Shown here one piece after another: positions 27,601 through 34,953 of a stretch of DNA of 59,869 nt; positions within the stretch are counted from its first letter, which is position 1; each line of letters starts with the position of its first letter. Source of the stretch: JAMXLO01 sp036265005 (GTDB taxonomy: Bacteria; Pseudomonadota; Alphaproteobacteria; Acetobacterales; Acetobacteraceae); the NCBI GenBank assembly GCA_036265005.1, contig DATAPW010000340.1:1-59869 (forward strand), in the 5' to 3' direction. The position numbers and the translations under genes were made by a program. A model generated the notes under the pieces. It was given only the letters and a program-made list of their open reading frames with translations, was not told the DNA's origin and searched no databases.

Positions 27601-28117
27601 GGTGTTCGGGAGCACAGGTCGTCTCTCGCGCGCAGCAGCCGAAGGGCTGTATCGCGTGATGGCATACAAGGATGAATACGAGGTCGCGCGGATGCACGCC
27701 GCGGCGACCTACGGCGACAAGCCGGTGTTCCACTTGTCGCCGCCGCTGACCCGCGGTGTCGATCCGGCAACCGGGCGGCGCAGGAAGATCGCGCTGCCGG
27801 GATGGCTGGCGCTGCCGCTGTTCCGCGTGCTGCGGCACGGCAAGCATCTGCGCGGCACCATGCTGGATGTGTTCGGCGGGCAGCATGAGCGGCGGATGGA
27901 GCGCGCGCTGGTCGAGCAGTATGTCGGCGACCTCCGCACGGCGCTCGCAGTGCTGCGGCCTGACACGTTCGACGCTGCGGTCGCGCTGGCGGAACTGCCG
28001 GACATGATCCGCGGCTTCGGTCCGGTGAAGGAGGCGAACCGGCACAAGGCGCAGGAGAAGCGCCAGGCGCTGCTGCCGCGGCTCGAGGCTGCGCCGATGG
28101 CGGTGGCGGCGGAGTAG
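24680..28117 (+). CDS. Fused indolepyruvate ferredoxin oxidoreductase family protein
   Basis: 1145-residue fusion of iorA- and iorB-like parts. These enzymes use TPP and Fe-S clusters to convert aromatic 2-oxo acids (indolepyruvate, phenylpyruvate) and CoA into arylacetyl-CoA, CO2 and reduced carrier. Domains: pyruvate-binding N-terminal region (GYRGSPLGGLDQEL), TPP domain with FANIGDGTYTHSGIMA and FNDAVAMTGGQPAEG (about 440-620), Cys-rich cluster region with VCENCGDCSAQSGC and CNVDLSCLKGFCPS (about 633-690), gamma domain (AGIGGGGIVTSGAILA, about 715-900), C-terminal DUF6537-like tail. GGAGA precedes ATG 24680. It is divergent from the paa operon, so phenylalanine- or tryptophan-derived acids probably feed it. 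Only one Cys group is seen, not the two full ferredoxin clusters of archaeal IorA. Confidence 0.93.
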   Translation: MAIGPGLNATPPAGTTLESRFVDLDTPILLTGIQALVRVLLEQARLDRAAGLKTGGLVSGYRGSPLGGLDQELWRRQALLAARNIRFQPGVNEDLAATMLYGTQQLDAFPGKRVDGVFGMWYGKGPGVDRAGDALHCGNFIGTSAHGGVLAVAGDDHGAHSSTYPHQTEHVFQGVFIPVLNPASAQDILDLGLAGIALSRFSGLWVALKTTAETAEQAATLVVPSVRSFVKPVFPVPAHGLNFDTNLRFPADRMELERRVVNERIPAVLAWARANRLDRRIFGSNDAPIGIVTVGRAHEDAMHALRMLDLEDHKQIALYKVAMTWPLDIEGLRDFARGKRALLVVEEKRSFVESQIRDALYNLPADQRPEISGKTTPAGAELLSPLMELSPETVAVGLAAYLRSAGLNIADPPPPRMPERPPGLLRRIPAFCAGCPHGTSTRLPEGSFASAGIGCHFMALDDGDQTRTFTQMGGEGAPFVGMAPFTDTLHLFANIGDGTYTHSGIMAIRQAVAAKARITYKILFNDAVAMTGGQPAEGAFPVTAIAAQVAAEGISRIALVADEEDRLPPPSALPPGTTRHTRAQLDAVQRDLRDYEGVSVLIYDQVCATEKRRRRKRGKMAQPTQSVVINEQVCENCGDCSAQSGCIAIEPVETTLGRKRRINPTSCNVDLSCLKGFCPSFVTVAGPPSAPDADPHWQSREDELSAELPQPSLPASTKPWRALFAGIGGGGIVTSGAILAMAAHLEGKTVRTLDYTGLAQKNGTVVAHVQIADDERALDVVRIPLDSADVMIAADLAVAAGPNVLERNASHAAVIGNLDLAATAAFKHDANLSIDAVLHRRTIERATSATASRYLHAVRLAEHLFGNAQAMNTMLLGLAWQRGLVPVGEAAILRAIELNGAAVALNRRAFLWGRILAEKPALEDEILVHTVENPPATLDALIDARAAALVDYQNTALADRYRVLVNEVIVRETEVFGSTGRLSRAAAEGLYRVMAYKDEYEVARMHAAATYGDKPVFHLSPPLTRGVDPATGRRRKIALPGWLALPLFRVLRHGKHLRGTMLDVFGGQHERRMERALVEQYVGDLRTALAVLRPDTFDAAVALAELPDMIRGFGPVKEANRHKAQEKRQALLPRLEAAPMAVAAE

Positions 28118-28222
28118 TTGCAGCCCCCTCCCCCGCCCAGGCGCGGGAAAGGGGGCGGAAAGCGCGAAACGTGGTGTCCCGCCCCCTCTCCGGCGCCTGG
28201 GCGGCGGAGGGTTGGGGAGGGG
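28118..28222. terminator. 105-base palindrome between convergent genes, likely bidirectional terminator
   Basis: The entire gap between the oxidoreductase stop and the motA stop is a nested palindrome: outer AGCCCCCTCCCC against GGGGAGGGGCT, middle GCCCAGGCGC (28135-28144) against GCGCCTGGGC (28193-28202), and inner AGGGGGCGG (28150-28158) against CCGCCCCCT (28179-28187). It would form a very stable cruciform or RNA stem on either strand. No T tract. Confidence 0.6.
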
Positions 28223-29089
28223 CTAACTGATCTGCACCGACTGCACCGCCTCCTCCAGTTCCAGAAATGACGGCATGTGCGCGTTCGGCACCATCTTGCG
28301 GCCGGACTCCACGCTGACCTGCGGCGCATTGCCGTGCAGATGCGTCACCAGCACGGCACGGATCACCTCGTAGTACTTGGCCTCCTCCTCGACCACGCTC
28401 TTCAATCGGCTGGCGCAGGGACCGGCCAGTCCGTAGGCCAGCAGCACGCCGAGGAATGTACCGACCAGCGCACTGCCGATCATCGCGCCCAGCACGGCCG
28501 GCGGCCGATCGATGTGCGACATCGTCTTGATCACGCCGAGTACCGCCGCGACGATGCCGAGAGCTGGCAGGCCATCGGCCGTCGTCTGCAACGCATGCGC
28601 GCCGTGCAGCTCTTCGTGCAGTGTCTTCTTCAGCTCGCGCGCCATCACATCCTCGATCTGGTTGGGATCATCGGCGTTCATCCCGACCATGCGCAGGTAA
28701 TCGCAGATCATGCTGACGGCGAAGTGGTTGGCGAGCACCCGGGGGAATTTCTGGAAGGCCGGGCTCTCCTCGGGCTTCTCGATATGCGGCTCGAGCGCCA
28801 TGTTGCCTTTGGTGCTGGCCAGTCGCGCCAGGAAATACAGCAGGCTCAGCAGATCGACATAGTCGCTCTTGCTGAACGCGGCGCCGGTGAAGATCTTTTT
28901 GAAGCTGCTCGCGGAGTGCTTCGCGTCATGCATGCTGTTGGCCATGACGAAGGCGCCGATCGCCGCGCCGCCTATTGTCCACAACTCGAATGGCAGCGCC
29001 TCGGCGAGCACATCGATGCTGCCGCCCGACACCATGTAGCTGCCGAACACGCAGGCGAGCAGGAAAGCGAAGGATCCGATGGCGAGCAT
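28223..29089 (-). CDS. motA: Flagellar motor stator protein MotA
   Basis: 288 aa inner-membrane stator subunit that lets protons pass and drives the flagellar rotor. Seen: two N-terminal helices with FELWTIGGAAIGAFVMANS, a long cytoplasmic part with the rotor-contact charges, and the C-terminal helix pair TADGLPALGIVAAVLGVIKTM and VLGAMIGSALVGTFLGVLLAYG with the conserved Pro residues (LPALG). Length is normal. It starts ten bases after the motB stop. No other flagellar genes lie in the window, so the flagellar operons are elsewhere. Confidence 0.95.
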   Translation of the reverse strand: MLAIGSFAFLLACVFGSYMVSGGSIDVLAEALPFELWTIGGAAIGAFVMANSMHDAKHSASSFKKIFTGAAFSKSDYVDLLSLLYFLARLASTKGNMALEPHIEKPEESPAFQKFPRVLANHFAVSMICDYLRMVGMNADDPNQIEDVMARELKKTLHEELHGAHALQTTADGLPALGIVAAVLGVIKTMSHIDRPPAVLGAMIGSALVGTFLGVLLAYGLAGPCASRLKSVVEEEAKYYEVIRAVLVTHLHGNAPQVSVESGRKMVPNAHMPSFLELEEAVQSVQIS

Positions 29090-29098
29090 GAGCTCTGC

Positions 29099-30247
29099 TC
29101 AGGGTGCAGGCGGCGGTTGCGCAGTGGTTTGCGGCTGGGTCGAAGGCGGCGGTGGATCGGCGAGCAATGGTCGCACCGACCGCAGCACGACGATGGCGAT
29201 GCGACGATTGGCGGCTGCCAACGGGTCGGCCGGAACCAGCGGATCGCGCTCGGCATTGCCTGTGACGCTGCGGATGCGCGTCTGCTGGAGGCCCCCATCG
29301 ATCAGCAGCCGCCGTGTGGCATTGGCCCGATCGGCGGACAATTCCCAGTTGGTCCGGCCGGCGCCGGCGAACGGCGCGGCGTCGGTATGCCCGGCGATCG
29401 AGATGTCCTGCGTCAGCCGCATCAGCACCGGCGCAACTTTTTGCAGCAGCAGCTGCGCACGATCGTTCGGTACTGCTGACCCGAAGGCGAACATCGGCTC
29501 CTTGTCGGCGTCGAGAAGCTGGATGCGCAGTCCGTCGGGCGTCATATCGATGGCCAATTGGCTGGCGAGTTCGCGCAGCTCCGGATCGCCGCGAACCGCA
29601 TCACGGATCTGCTGCGCCGCCTGGTCGAATGCCTGCTTTTCCCGCCGTTCGAGTTCCGCCCGCAGTTCGGCCGACGTCGGCGCGCGTTCTGCGTCAGCGC
29701 GCCCCGCGGAAGCAGCCGCGCTACGGGCGGCAACAGCCGCCTGCGCCGAAGCGGCAGCGGGTACCGTCGGACTACCGGCGGGTGGGGTTTTCGGTGGGCG
29801 GACCGGATGCGCGATATCCGCCAGGCCGCCACGATCCGGCGCGCTGCTCTGCGGATCGTCACGATGCGGCCGCGGCTGCGCGACGACATCCGAATCGTCG
29901 TCTTCCGCGCGATCCACGACCGGATGTTGACCCTGGGTGACCTGTGCCGCACCCAGGTCCGAGACCATGGCGCCATCCGAGAACGCGGTGCGACCGCCGA
30001 ACGGCTGTCCCATGCCGGACGACGAATGGCTGAGCACGCTGTTCGGGCTGAAGTAGTCGGCGAGGCCTTTGCGCTGATCTTCCGTGGTGGCGTTCAGCAG
30101 CCACATCAACAGGAAGAAGGCCATCATGGCGGTGACAAAGTCGGCGTAGGCGACTTTCCAGGAACCGCCATGCGCTTCGCCCTCGACCACTTCCTCCTTG
30201 TGGATGTGGATTTCGGCCTTGCCCTTCCGATCGCCCTTGGCGCGCAT
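29099..30247 (-). CDS. motB: Flagellar motor stator protein MotB, placed upstream of motA
   Basis: About 382 aa. N-terminal helix AYADFVTAMMAFFLLMWLL contains the proton-binding Asp of the family; a Pro/Ala-rich linker of roughly 100 residues follows (PPKTPPAGSPTVPAAA); the C-terminal OmpA-type peptidoglycan-binding domain is seen in ISIAGHTDAAPFAGAG and NWELSADRANATRRLL, and the protein ends in a Pro-rich tail. Two in-frame ATGs, 30259 and 30247, compete; GAGG lies three bases before the latter. In most bacteria motA precedes motB; here the order is reversed with a nine-base gap. Confidence 0.93.
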   Translation of the reverse strand: MRAKGDRKGKAEIHIHKEEVVEGEAHGGSWKVAYADFVTAMMAFFLLMWLLNATTEDQRKGLADYFSPNSVLSHSSSGMGQPFGGRTAFSDGAMVSDLGAAQVTQGQHPVVDRAEDDDSDVVAQPRPHRDDPQSSAPDRGGLADIAHPVRPPKTPPAGSPTVPAAASAQAAVAARSAAASAGRADAERAPTSAELRAELERREKQAFDQAAQQIRDAVRGDPELRELASQLAIDMTPDGLRIQLLDADKEPMFAFGSAVPNDRAQLLLQKVAPVLMRLTQDISIAGHTDAAPFAGAGRTNWELSADRANATRRLLIDGGLQQTRIRSVTGNAERDPLVPADPLAAANRRIAIVVLRSVRPLLADPPPPSTQPQTTAQPPPAP

Positions 30248-30326
30248 GAGCCTCGACATCTCCGTAGCCGAGGCAGCCTGAGCGTTCTTGTTTAATTCGC
30301 GGCTAAGAGCGCCGTTCGCCGGGAGA

Positions 30327-31814
30327 TCAGCGATCCCGACGGTCAGGCAACGCCACAGCGTCGGTGACGCCGCCAACGCCAATCACGCGGTACAATCGGA
30401 ACACTTCGATCGCGGCCGAGCCGCTCTGCCGTGCTGTCCGGCCGATTTCGGTCATGCCCGACCATGGCGCGCGATCGACGTCGTTGCCTTGCCGGGCACT
30501 CCGGACAAGAACGCCAACCTGCCCGGCGATCGGCGCGGGTGGCAAGTCGAACAATGCCCAGCGTGGTTCGACGCCGAACACCGGGACGCCCGGCAGGCGT
30601 TCGTGCGCCAGTTCCGCGGCCACGCCATACTGATCCGCCGCGATGAAGCTCGCTCCCGCCTGCCGCCGTGCCGCGTCCACCGCGGCGGCGAGTGTGTCCC
30701 AGCCGGCCAGCCGCAGCGCGATCGGGTCGAGCCGGACCGGCAGCGGCAGCACGGCCAGGCTGGCCTGCGCATAGGCCAGCAGCGTGATGCCCAGGCCGAC
30801 CGCGAGCGCCGGTGCATAAAGCCGTTGCCAGAGCGGCGCCTGTAATCCGGCCGCGGCAATGGCGGCGGCCGGATAGATGATGGCCGGCCAGTTGCCCTGC
30901 ACCCGATCGCCCAGGGCATGCTGGATGAACAGCAGCGTGGCGGGGAGCGTGAGTGCCGCCAGCAGCGTCCACGCCGGATCACGCTGCTGCCAGGCAATAC
31001 GGGCCGCCACCGCAACGCCGGCGGTGCACAGCACGAAGATCAGCGGTGTCACCAGGCCGAACTGGCCGGCGATCAGCTCACCGAGGAAACGCGCCGCATC
31101 GGCCGGATGCCACACACCGACGCGCCCGCCCTGCCGGGCGAAACTCGCCCAGCCATGGGCGGCGTTCCACAGCAGCACCGGCAGGAAGACGACGACCCCC
31201 AAAGCTGCGCCGAGCCAGGGCATCGGCCGTTGCCACCAGAACCGCATGGACGGCGTTACCAGCAGCCACAGCGCGATGCCGAACCAGAGCAGCGCGGCGG
31301 TGTACTTGCTGGCCATGGCAAGACCGGCGAAGCCGCCGACCGCCAGCCACCAGATCGGCCTGCCATCCCGCAGCAGCCGCGCCAGCGCCCACAGGGTACA
31401 GGTCCAGAAGAACAGCAGCGGCGTGTCGGGCGTGATCACCACCGCGCCGACGCCGAACAGCAGCGTCGCATTCATCAGGCAGGCGGCACGCAACCCGGCA
31501 TCCCGTCCCGGCAGCAGGCGGTTTCCGGCGTCCGCCAGAAGCAACGAGGCGACCGCGACCGACAGCGGACCCAGCAGCCGTATGCCCAGTGCGCCATCGC
31601 CGGCGAGCATCGTGCCGAGGCGGATCCATAGCGCGACCATCGGCGGATGGTCCGGATAGCCCGGCGCCAGCGCACGCGACCACACCCAGTAGTACGCCTC
31701 GTCCGGCGCCAGCGGCACCGAGGCGGCGACCGCAAGCCGCAGCAGCGTCAGCGCGAGGAGTGCCGCAACCCACCGCCACGCATCCGGCAATGACCGGCCG
31801 ATGTCACCGCGCAC
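30327..31814 (-). CDS. Membrane glycosyltransferase, GT-C fold (family 39/ArnT-like)
   Basis: About 495 aa with 11-13 predicted helices. The first periplasmic loop carries the GT-C acidic pair in PLAPDEAYYWVWSRALAPGYPDHPPM; members transfer a sugar from a polyprenyl phosphate to a lipid, glycan or protein on the periplasmic side. GTG 31814 overlaps the upstream gene stop by 11 bases, a sign of translational coupling; a TTG at 31853 is the alternative. The upstream GT2-GtrA fusion would make the polyprenyl-linked sugar donor. The acceptor is unknown. Confidence 0.86.
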   Translation of the reverse strand: MRGDIGRSLPDAWRWVAALLALTLLRLAVAASVPLAPDEAYYWVWSRALAPGYPDHPPMVALWIRLGTMLAGDGALGIRLLGPLSVAVASLLLADAGNRLLPGRDAGLRAACLMNATLLFGVGAVVITPDTPLLFFWTCTLWALARLLRDGRPIWWLAVGGFAGLAMASKYTAALLWFGIALWLLVTPSMRFWWQRPMPWLGAALGVVVFLPVLLWNAAHGWASFARQGGRVGVWHPADAARFLGELIAGQFGLVTPLIFVLCTAGVAVAARIAWQQRDPAWTLLAALTLPATLLFIQHALGDRVQGNWPAIIYPAAAIAAAGLQAPLWQRLYAPALAVGLGITLLAYAQASLAVLPLPVRLDPIALRLAGWDTLAAAVDAARRQAGASFIAADQYGVAAELAHERLPGVPVFGVEPRWALFDLPPAPIAGQVGVLVRSARQGNDVDRAPWSGMTEIGRTARQSGSAAIEVFRLYRVIGVGGVTDAVALPDRRDR

Positions 31815-32940
31815 GCCAGACCAGCGTGGCTGATACCGCGTAGTTCCATACAACGCCGATCACCGCGCCGATCGCGCCGGCGATGCTCCATGCGGTGTGG
31901 CTGTCATACAGCGCCTTGGCGATGCCGACATTGGCGACGGCGCCGATCCCACACACCACTATGAACACCAGTAGGCCCCGCCACAGCCGCGGGCCGCGCA
32001 GCCGCTGGTCGCGGTAGGTGATCTCGTTGTTGAGCTGGAAGTTGAAGATCATGGCAAACACGGTGGCAATCGCCTGCGCGACCTCGAAACTCAGGCCGGC
32101 GACCTTCAGGGCGGTCGTCAGCACGATTAGATGCACCACCACGCCGATCGCGCCGACCAGCGCAAAGGAAATGAAGCGCAGCGGCAGCAGGCCGCCGAAC
32201 ACCTTGTCCAGCAATAGCCCGGCAAACTGCGCCAACACCAGCGCATCGAGCTTGCTCTCGCCCGCCACGCGTTCGTGGAACACGCAGGGGATTTCGATTA
32301 CCCGCAATGGCGCCGGCGCACTCAGCGCGAGGTCGAGCAGGATTTTGAACCCCTGCCCAGTCAGCGTGGCTGCCAGCTCCTCGAACAGCGGACGCGGCAG
32401 CATGAAGAAGCCGCTCATCGGATCGCTGAGCCGCACCGGCAGGAACAGTTGTGCCAGCTTGATGCCACCGTCCGACAGCACATGGCGCCAGCGGTTCGCC
32501 AGCCCCGCGTTGTCGCCGCCCTCGACATACCTGCTGCCGACCGCAAGGTCGTAGCGCCCGCCCCGCAACGCGTCGAGCATCTCGGGCAGCCTGGTCTCGT
32601 CGTGCTGCAGGTCGCCGTCGATCACCGCGACGAACTGCGCCGAGGAGGACAGCGCGCCCTCGATCACCGCCGAGGAAAGGCCGCGGCGGCCGATGCGGCG
32701 GATGCAGCGCACGCGCGGATCGGTTTGGGCGATGCGGCGAACCTCTGCCGTGGTGCCGTCCGGGCTGTTGTCGTCGACGAACACCGCTTCCCAGGCGATG
32801 CCGAACAGCGCGGCGTCCAGCTTGGCCACCAGGGGCGCGACGTTGGGCCGCTCGTTGTAGCAGGGCACCACGACCGTCAGCGTGAGGGCACTGCGCGCGG
32901 AAGGAGCGGCGATTTCGATCAGGGGTGCGGAGTCGGACAT
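31804..32940 (-). CDS. Polyprenyl-phosphate glycosyltransferase (GT2) fused to a GtrA-like membrane domain
   Basis: 378 aa. The N-terminal GT2 domain resembles DPM synthase: LTVVVPCYNERPNVAPL, FVDDNSPDGTT, and the metal-binding VIDGDLQHDETRLPEML (DxD). After about residue 240 come four helices of the GtrA/DPMS accessory type (RFISFALVGAIGVVVHL through GAIGAVIGVVWNYAVSAT). It should attach a sugar to undecaprenyl phosphate and flip or stabilise it. ATG 32940 starts MSDSAPLIEI. The following GT-C gene overlaps it, so the two form a compact Gtr-type module. Confidence 0.92.
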   Translation of the reverse strand: MSDSAPLIEIAAPSARSALTLTVVVPCYNERPNVAPLVAKLDAALFGIAWEAVFVDDNSPDGTTAEVRRIAQTDPRVRCIRRIGRRGLSSAVIEGALSSSAQFVAVIDGDLQHDETRLPEMLDALRGGRYDLAVGSRYVEGGDNAGLANRWRHVLSDGGIKLAQLFLPVRLSDPMSGFFMLPRPLFEELAATLTGQGFKILLDLALSAPAPLRVIEIPCVFHERVAGESKLDALVLAQFAGLLLDKVFGGLLPLRFISFALVGAIGVVVHLIVLTTALKVAGLSFEVAQAIATVFAMIFNFQLNNEITYRDQRLRGPRLWRGLLVFIVVCGIGAVANVGIAKALYDSHTAWSIAGAIGAVIGVVWNYAVSATLVWRAR

Positions 32941-33007
32941 GCGGCCGAAAGTCGCGGACCAGGGCCCGTCTGGCAAGATTCGCCGCGCTCCGCCCGGAAC
33001 CCCGCCA

Positions 33008-33051
33008 GGGGGCTTTGCCCCCAGGACCCCCACCAAAGGCAGAGCCTTTGG
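33008..33051. repeat. Double hairpin element
   Basis: Two adjacent perfect hairpins: GGGGGC-TTT-GCCCCC (33008-33022) and CCAAAGGC-AGA-GCCTTTGG (33033-33051), ten bases apart. It lies upstream of the glycosyltransferase pair and downstream of the Lrp gene (same strand), so it may end the Lrp transcript. The second stem has 8 perfect pairs and a three-base loop. Confidence 0.6.
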
Positions 33052-33141
33052 AATCCATCCTGTTTGGCACCGGTGCGGGGTGGATTTGATCTCGCCGTCG
33101 CTTAGCCAAGCCGTCGCTTAGCAAGCGGCAGAGCCTCTTGC

Positions 33142-33621
33142 CTACAGCGGCACGCCAGCCAGATGCCGGCTGGTTCGGATGGTCTGCAGCGTCTGCACAC
33201 GGCTGACGGTCGGCGAGCCGGTCAGCCGCTGGGTCAGCTGGTTCTCGTGTGCAGTATCGCGCGCCACCAGCTTGAGCAGGAAATCGCCGCCGCCGCGGAT
33301 CATGTGGCATTCACGGACCTCGGGCCAGGTGCCGACAAGCTGTTCGAAGGCCGACAGCACGGCCTCCTTCTGGCTGTCGAGGCCGACGATGACGAAGAAG
33401 GTGATCTCCCAACCCAGCTTTTGCGGATCGGAATCGGCGTGATAGCCGAGAATGATGCCGGCATCCTCCAGCCGGCGAACGCGGCGCAGGCAGGGCGGCG
33501 CCGAGATACCGGCGCGCCGGGCCAATTCGACATTCGTCATCCTGCCGTCGGCCTGGAGTTCTGCCAGGATGCGGCGGTCGATCGCATCCAGTATCGGTGT
33601 ATCGCCAAGCGGGCTTTTCAT
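33142..33621 (-). CDS. Lrp/AsnC family transcriptional regulator
   Basis: 159 aa. N-terminal winged-helix DNA-binding domain (LDAIDRRILAELQADGRMTN, ELARRAGISAPPCLRRVRRL), then the RAM/AsnC ligand-binding domain (VIVGLDSQKE, VRECHMIRGGGDFLLKLVARD). Usually senses an amino acid. It is divergent from trxB over 206 bases, the arrangement seen in many alphaproteobacteria, and so may control trxB or itself. ATG 33621 has only a weak ribosome site. Confidence 0.93.
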   Translation of the reverse strand: MKSPLGDTPILDAIDRRILAELQADGRMTNVELARRAGISAPPCLRRVRRLEDAGIILGYHADSDPQKLGWEITFFVIVGLDSQKEAVLSAFEQLVGTWPEVRECHMIRGGGDFLLKLVARDTAHENQLTQRLTGSPTVSRVQTLQTIRTSRHLAGVPL

Positions 33622-33827
33622 GCTCGTATCATACTGGTCATTTCAGGCAACGACGGGGCGCGCGCAATAATATTGCACAGGGCTCCGGCCGCAAGGCCTG
33701 TCGACTGTTGCAAACACGCGCGGCGAACCCTGCCGCCGGCAAGCGGCGCCGCTCACAGCACTCCGCTTCCTTGTCTGGCCGCGGCGGAGGCCGATATGGT
33801 CAGCGGTTCGCTGCACTGGAAACGACG

Positions 33828-34796
33828 ATGCCCGAAACCCACCACACCCGGATGCTGATCATTGGTGCCGGACCCGCGGGCTACACCGCGGCGATCTATG
33901 CCGCACGCGCCAGCCTGGCGCCGACCCTCGTCGCCGGGCTGGAGCCTGGCGGGCAGCTGATGATCACCACCGATGTGGAGAACTACCCCGGCTTCGCCGA
34001 TGTGATTCAGGGCCCCTGGCTGATGGAGCAGATGGCGGCGCAGGCCGAGCATGTCGGCACGCGCATCGTCCATGACCTGATCACGCGGGTTGATTTCGCC
34101 CAGCGCCCATTCCGCTGCGTGGCGGATTCCGGCGACGTGTTCCTGGCCGACGCCGTGGTCATCGCGACAGGCGCGCAGGCCCGCTGGCTCGATATCGACT
34201 CGGAGCGGCGGTTGCAGGGCCGCGGCGTGTCGGCCTGCGCCACCTGCGACGGGTTCTTCTATCGCGGCAAGCACGTGGCGGTGGTCGGCGGGGGCAACAC
34301 AGCGGTGGAGGAGGCGCTCCACCTGACCCACCATGCCGACAGCGTCACGTTGATCCACCGCCGCGACGCGCTGCGGGCGGAGAAGATCCTGCAGGCCAGG
34401 CTGTTCGCGCATCCCAAGATCAAGGTGATCTGGGACAGCATCGTCGAGGAGATCGAGGGCGGCGGTCACCCGGAGGTGGTCACCGGCGTCCGGCTGCTCG
34501 ACGTGAAGACCGGGCAGGTCCAGACCTTGCCGGCGGATGGTGTGTTCATCGCCATCGGCCACACGCCCAACACGGCGATCTTTGCCGGCCAGGTGCCGAT
34601 GGACAGCGAGGGTTACATCCAGACCCAGCCGGGCAGCACGCGCACCATGGTCGAGGGGGTGTTTGCGGCCGGCGACGTCCAGGACAAGGTTTTCCGCCAG
34701 GCGGTCACTGCCGCCGGCACCGGCTGCATGGCGGCGCTGGAGGCGGAGAAGTGGCTGTCAGGCGTCGCGTCCGTGCCGGCTCTGGCCGCGGACTAG
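33828..34796 (+). CDS. trxB: Thioredoxin-disulfide reductase
   Basis: 322 aa low-molecular-weight thioredoxin reductase, cytoplasmic, NADPH to thioredoxin through FAD and a redox disulfide. Motifs: FAD loop MLIIGAGPAGYTAAIYAARA, ENYPGF, the active CxxC at C137-A-T-C140 (ACATCDGFFY), NADPH loop VAVVGGGNTAVEEAL, HRRD, and the C-terminal FAD segment VFAAGDVQDKVFRQAVTAAG. GGA lies seven bases before ATG 33828. The LysR gene follows 157 bases later. Confidence 0.97.
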   Translation: MPETHHTRMLIIGAGPAGYTAAIYAARASLAPTLVAGLEPGGQLMITTDVENYPGFADVIQGPWLMEQMAAQAEHVGTRIVHDLITRVDFAQRPFRCVADSGDVFLADAVVIATGAQARWLDIDSERRLQGRGVSACATCDGFFYRGKHVAVVGGGNTAVEEALHLTHHADSVTLIHRRDALRAEKILQARLFAHPKIKVIWDSIVEEIEGGGHPEVVTGVRLLDVKTGQVQTLPADGVFIAIGHTPNTAIFAGQVPMDSEGYIQTQPGSTRTMVEGVFAAGDVQDKVFRQAVTAAGTGCMAALEAEKWLSGVASVPALAAD

Positions 34797-34953
34797 CCGC
34801 GAATCCACGAAAAGGTCCAAGTCTGTCCGGCAGATTCGTGGAAGATAGTTTAAGATGCCCTTGGCCGGGCCTGTAACAAGCGGCCAGGATATGATGTCAG
34901 GGCAGGTTTCATGGACGCCGCCAGGAACGAACCTGGCGGATGGGAGAGACCGA

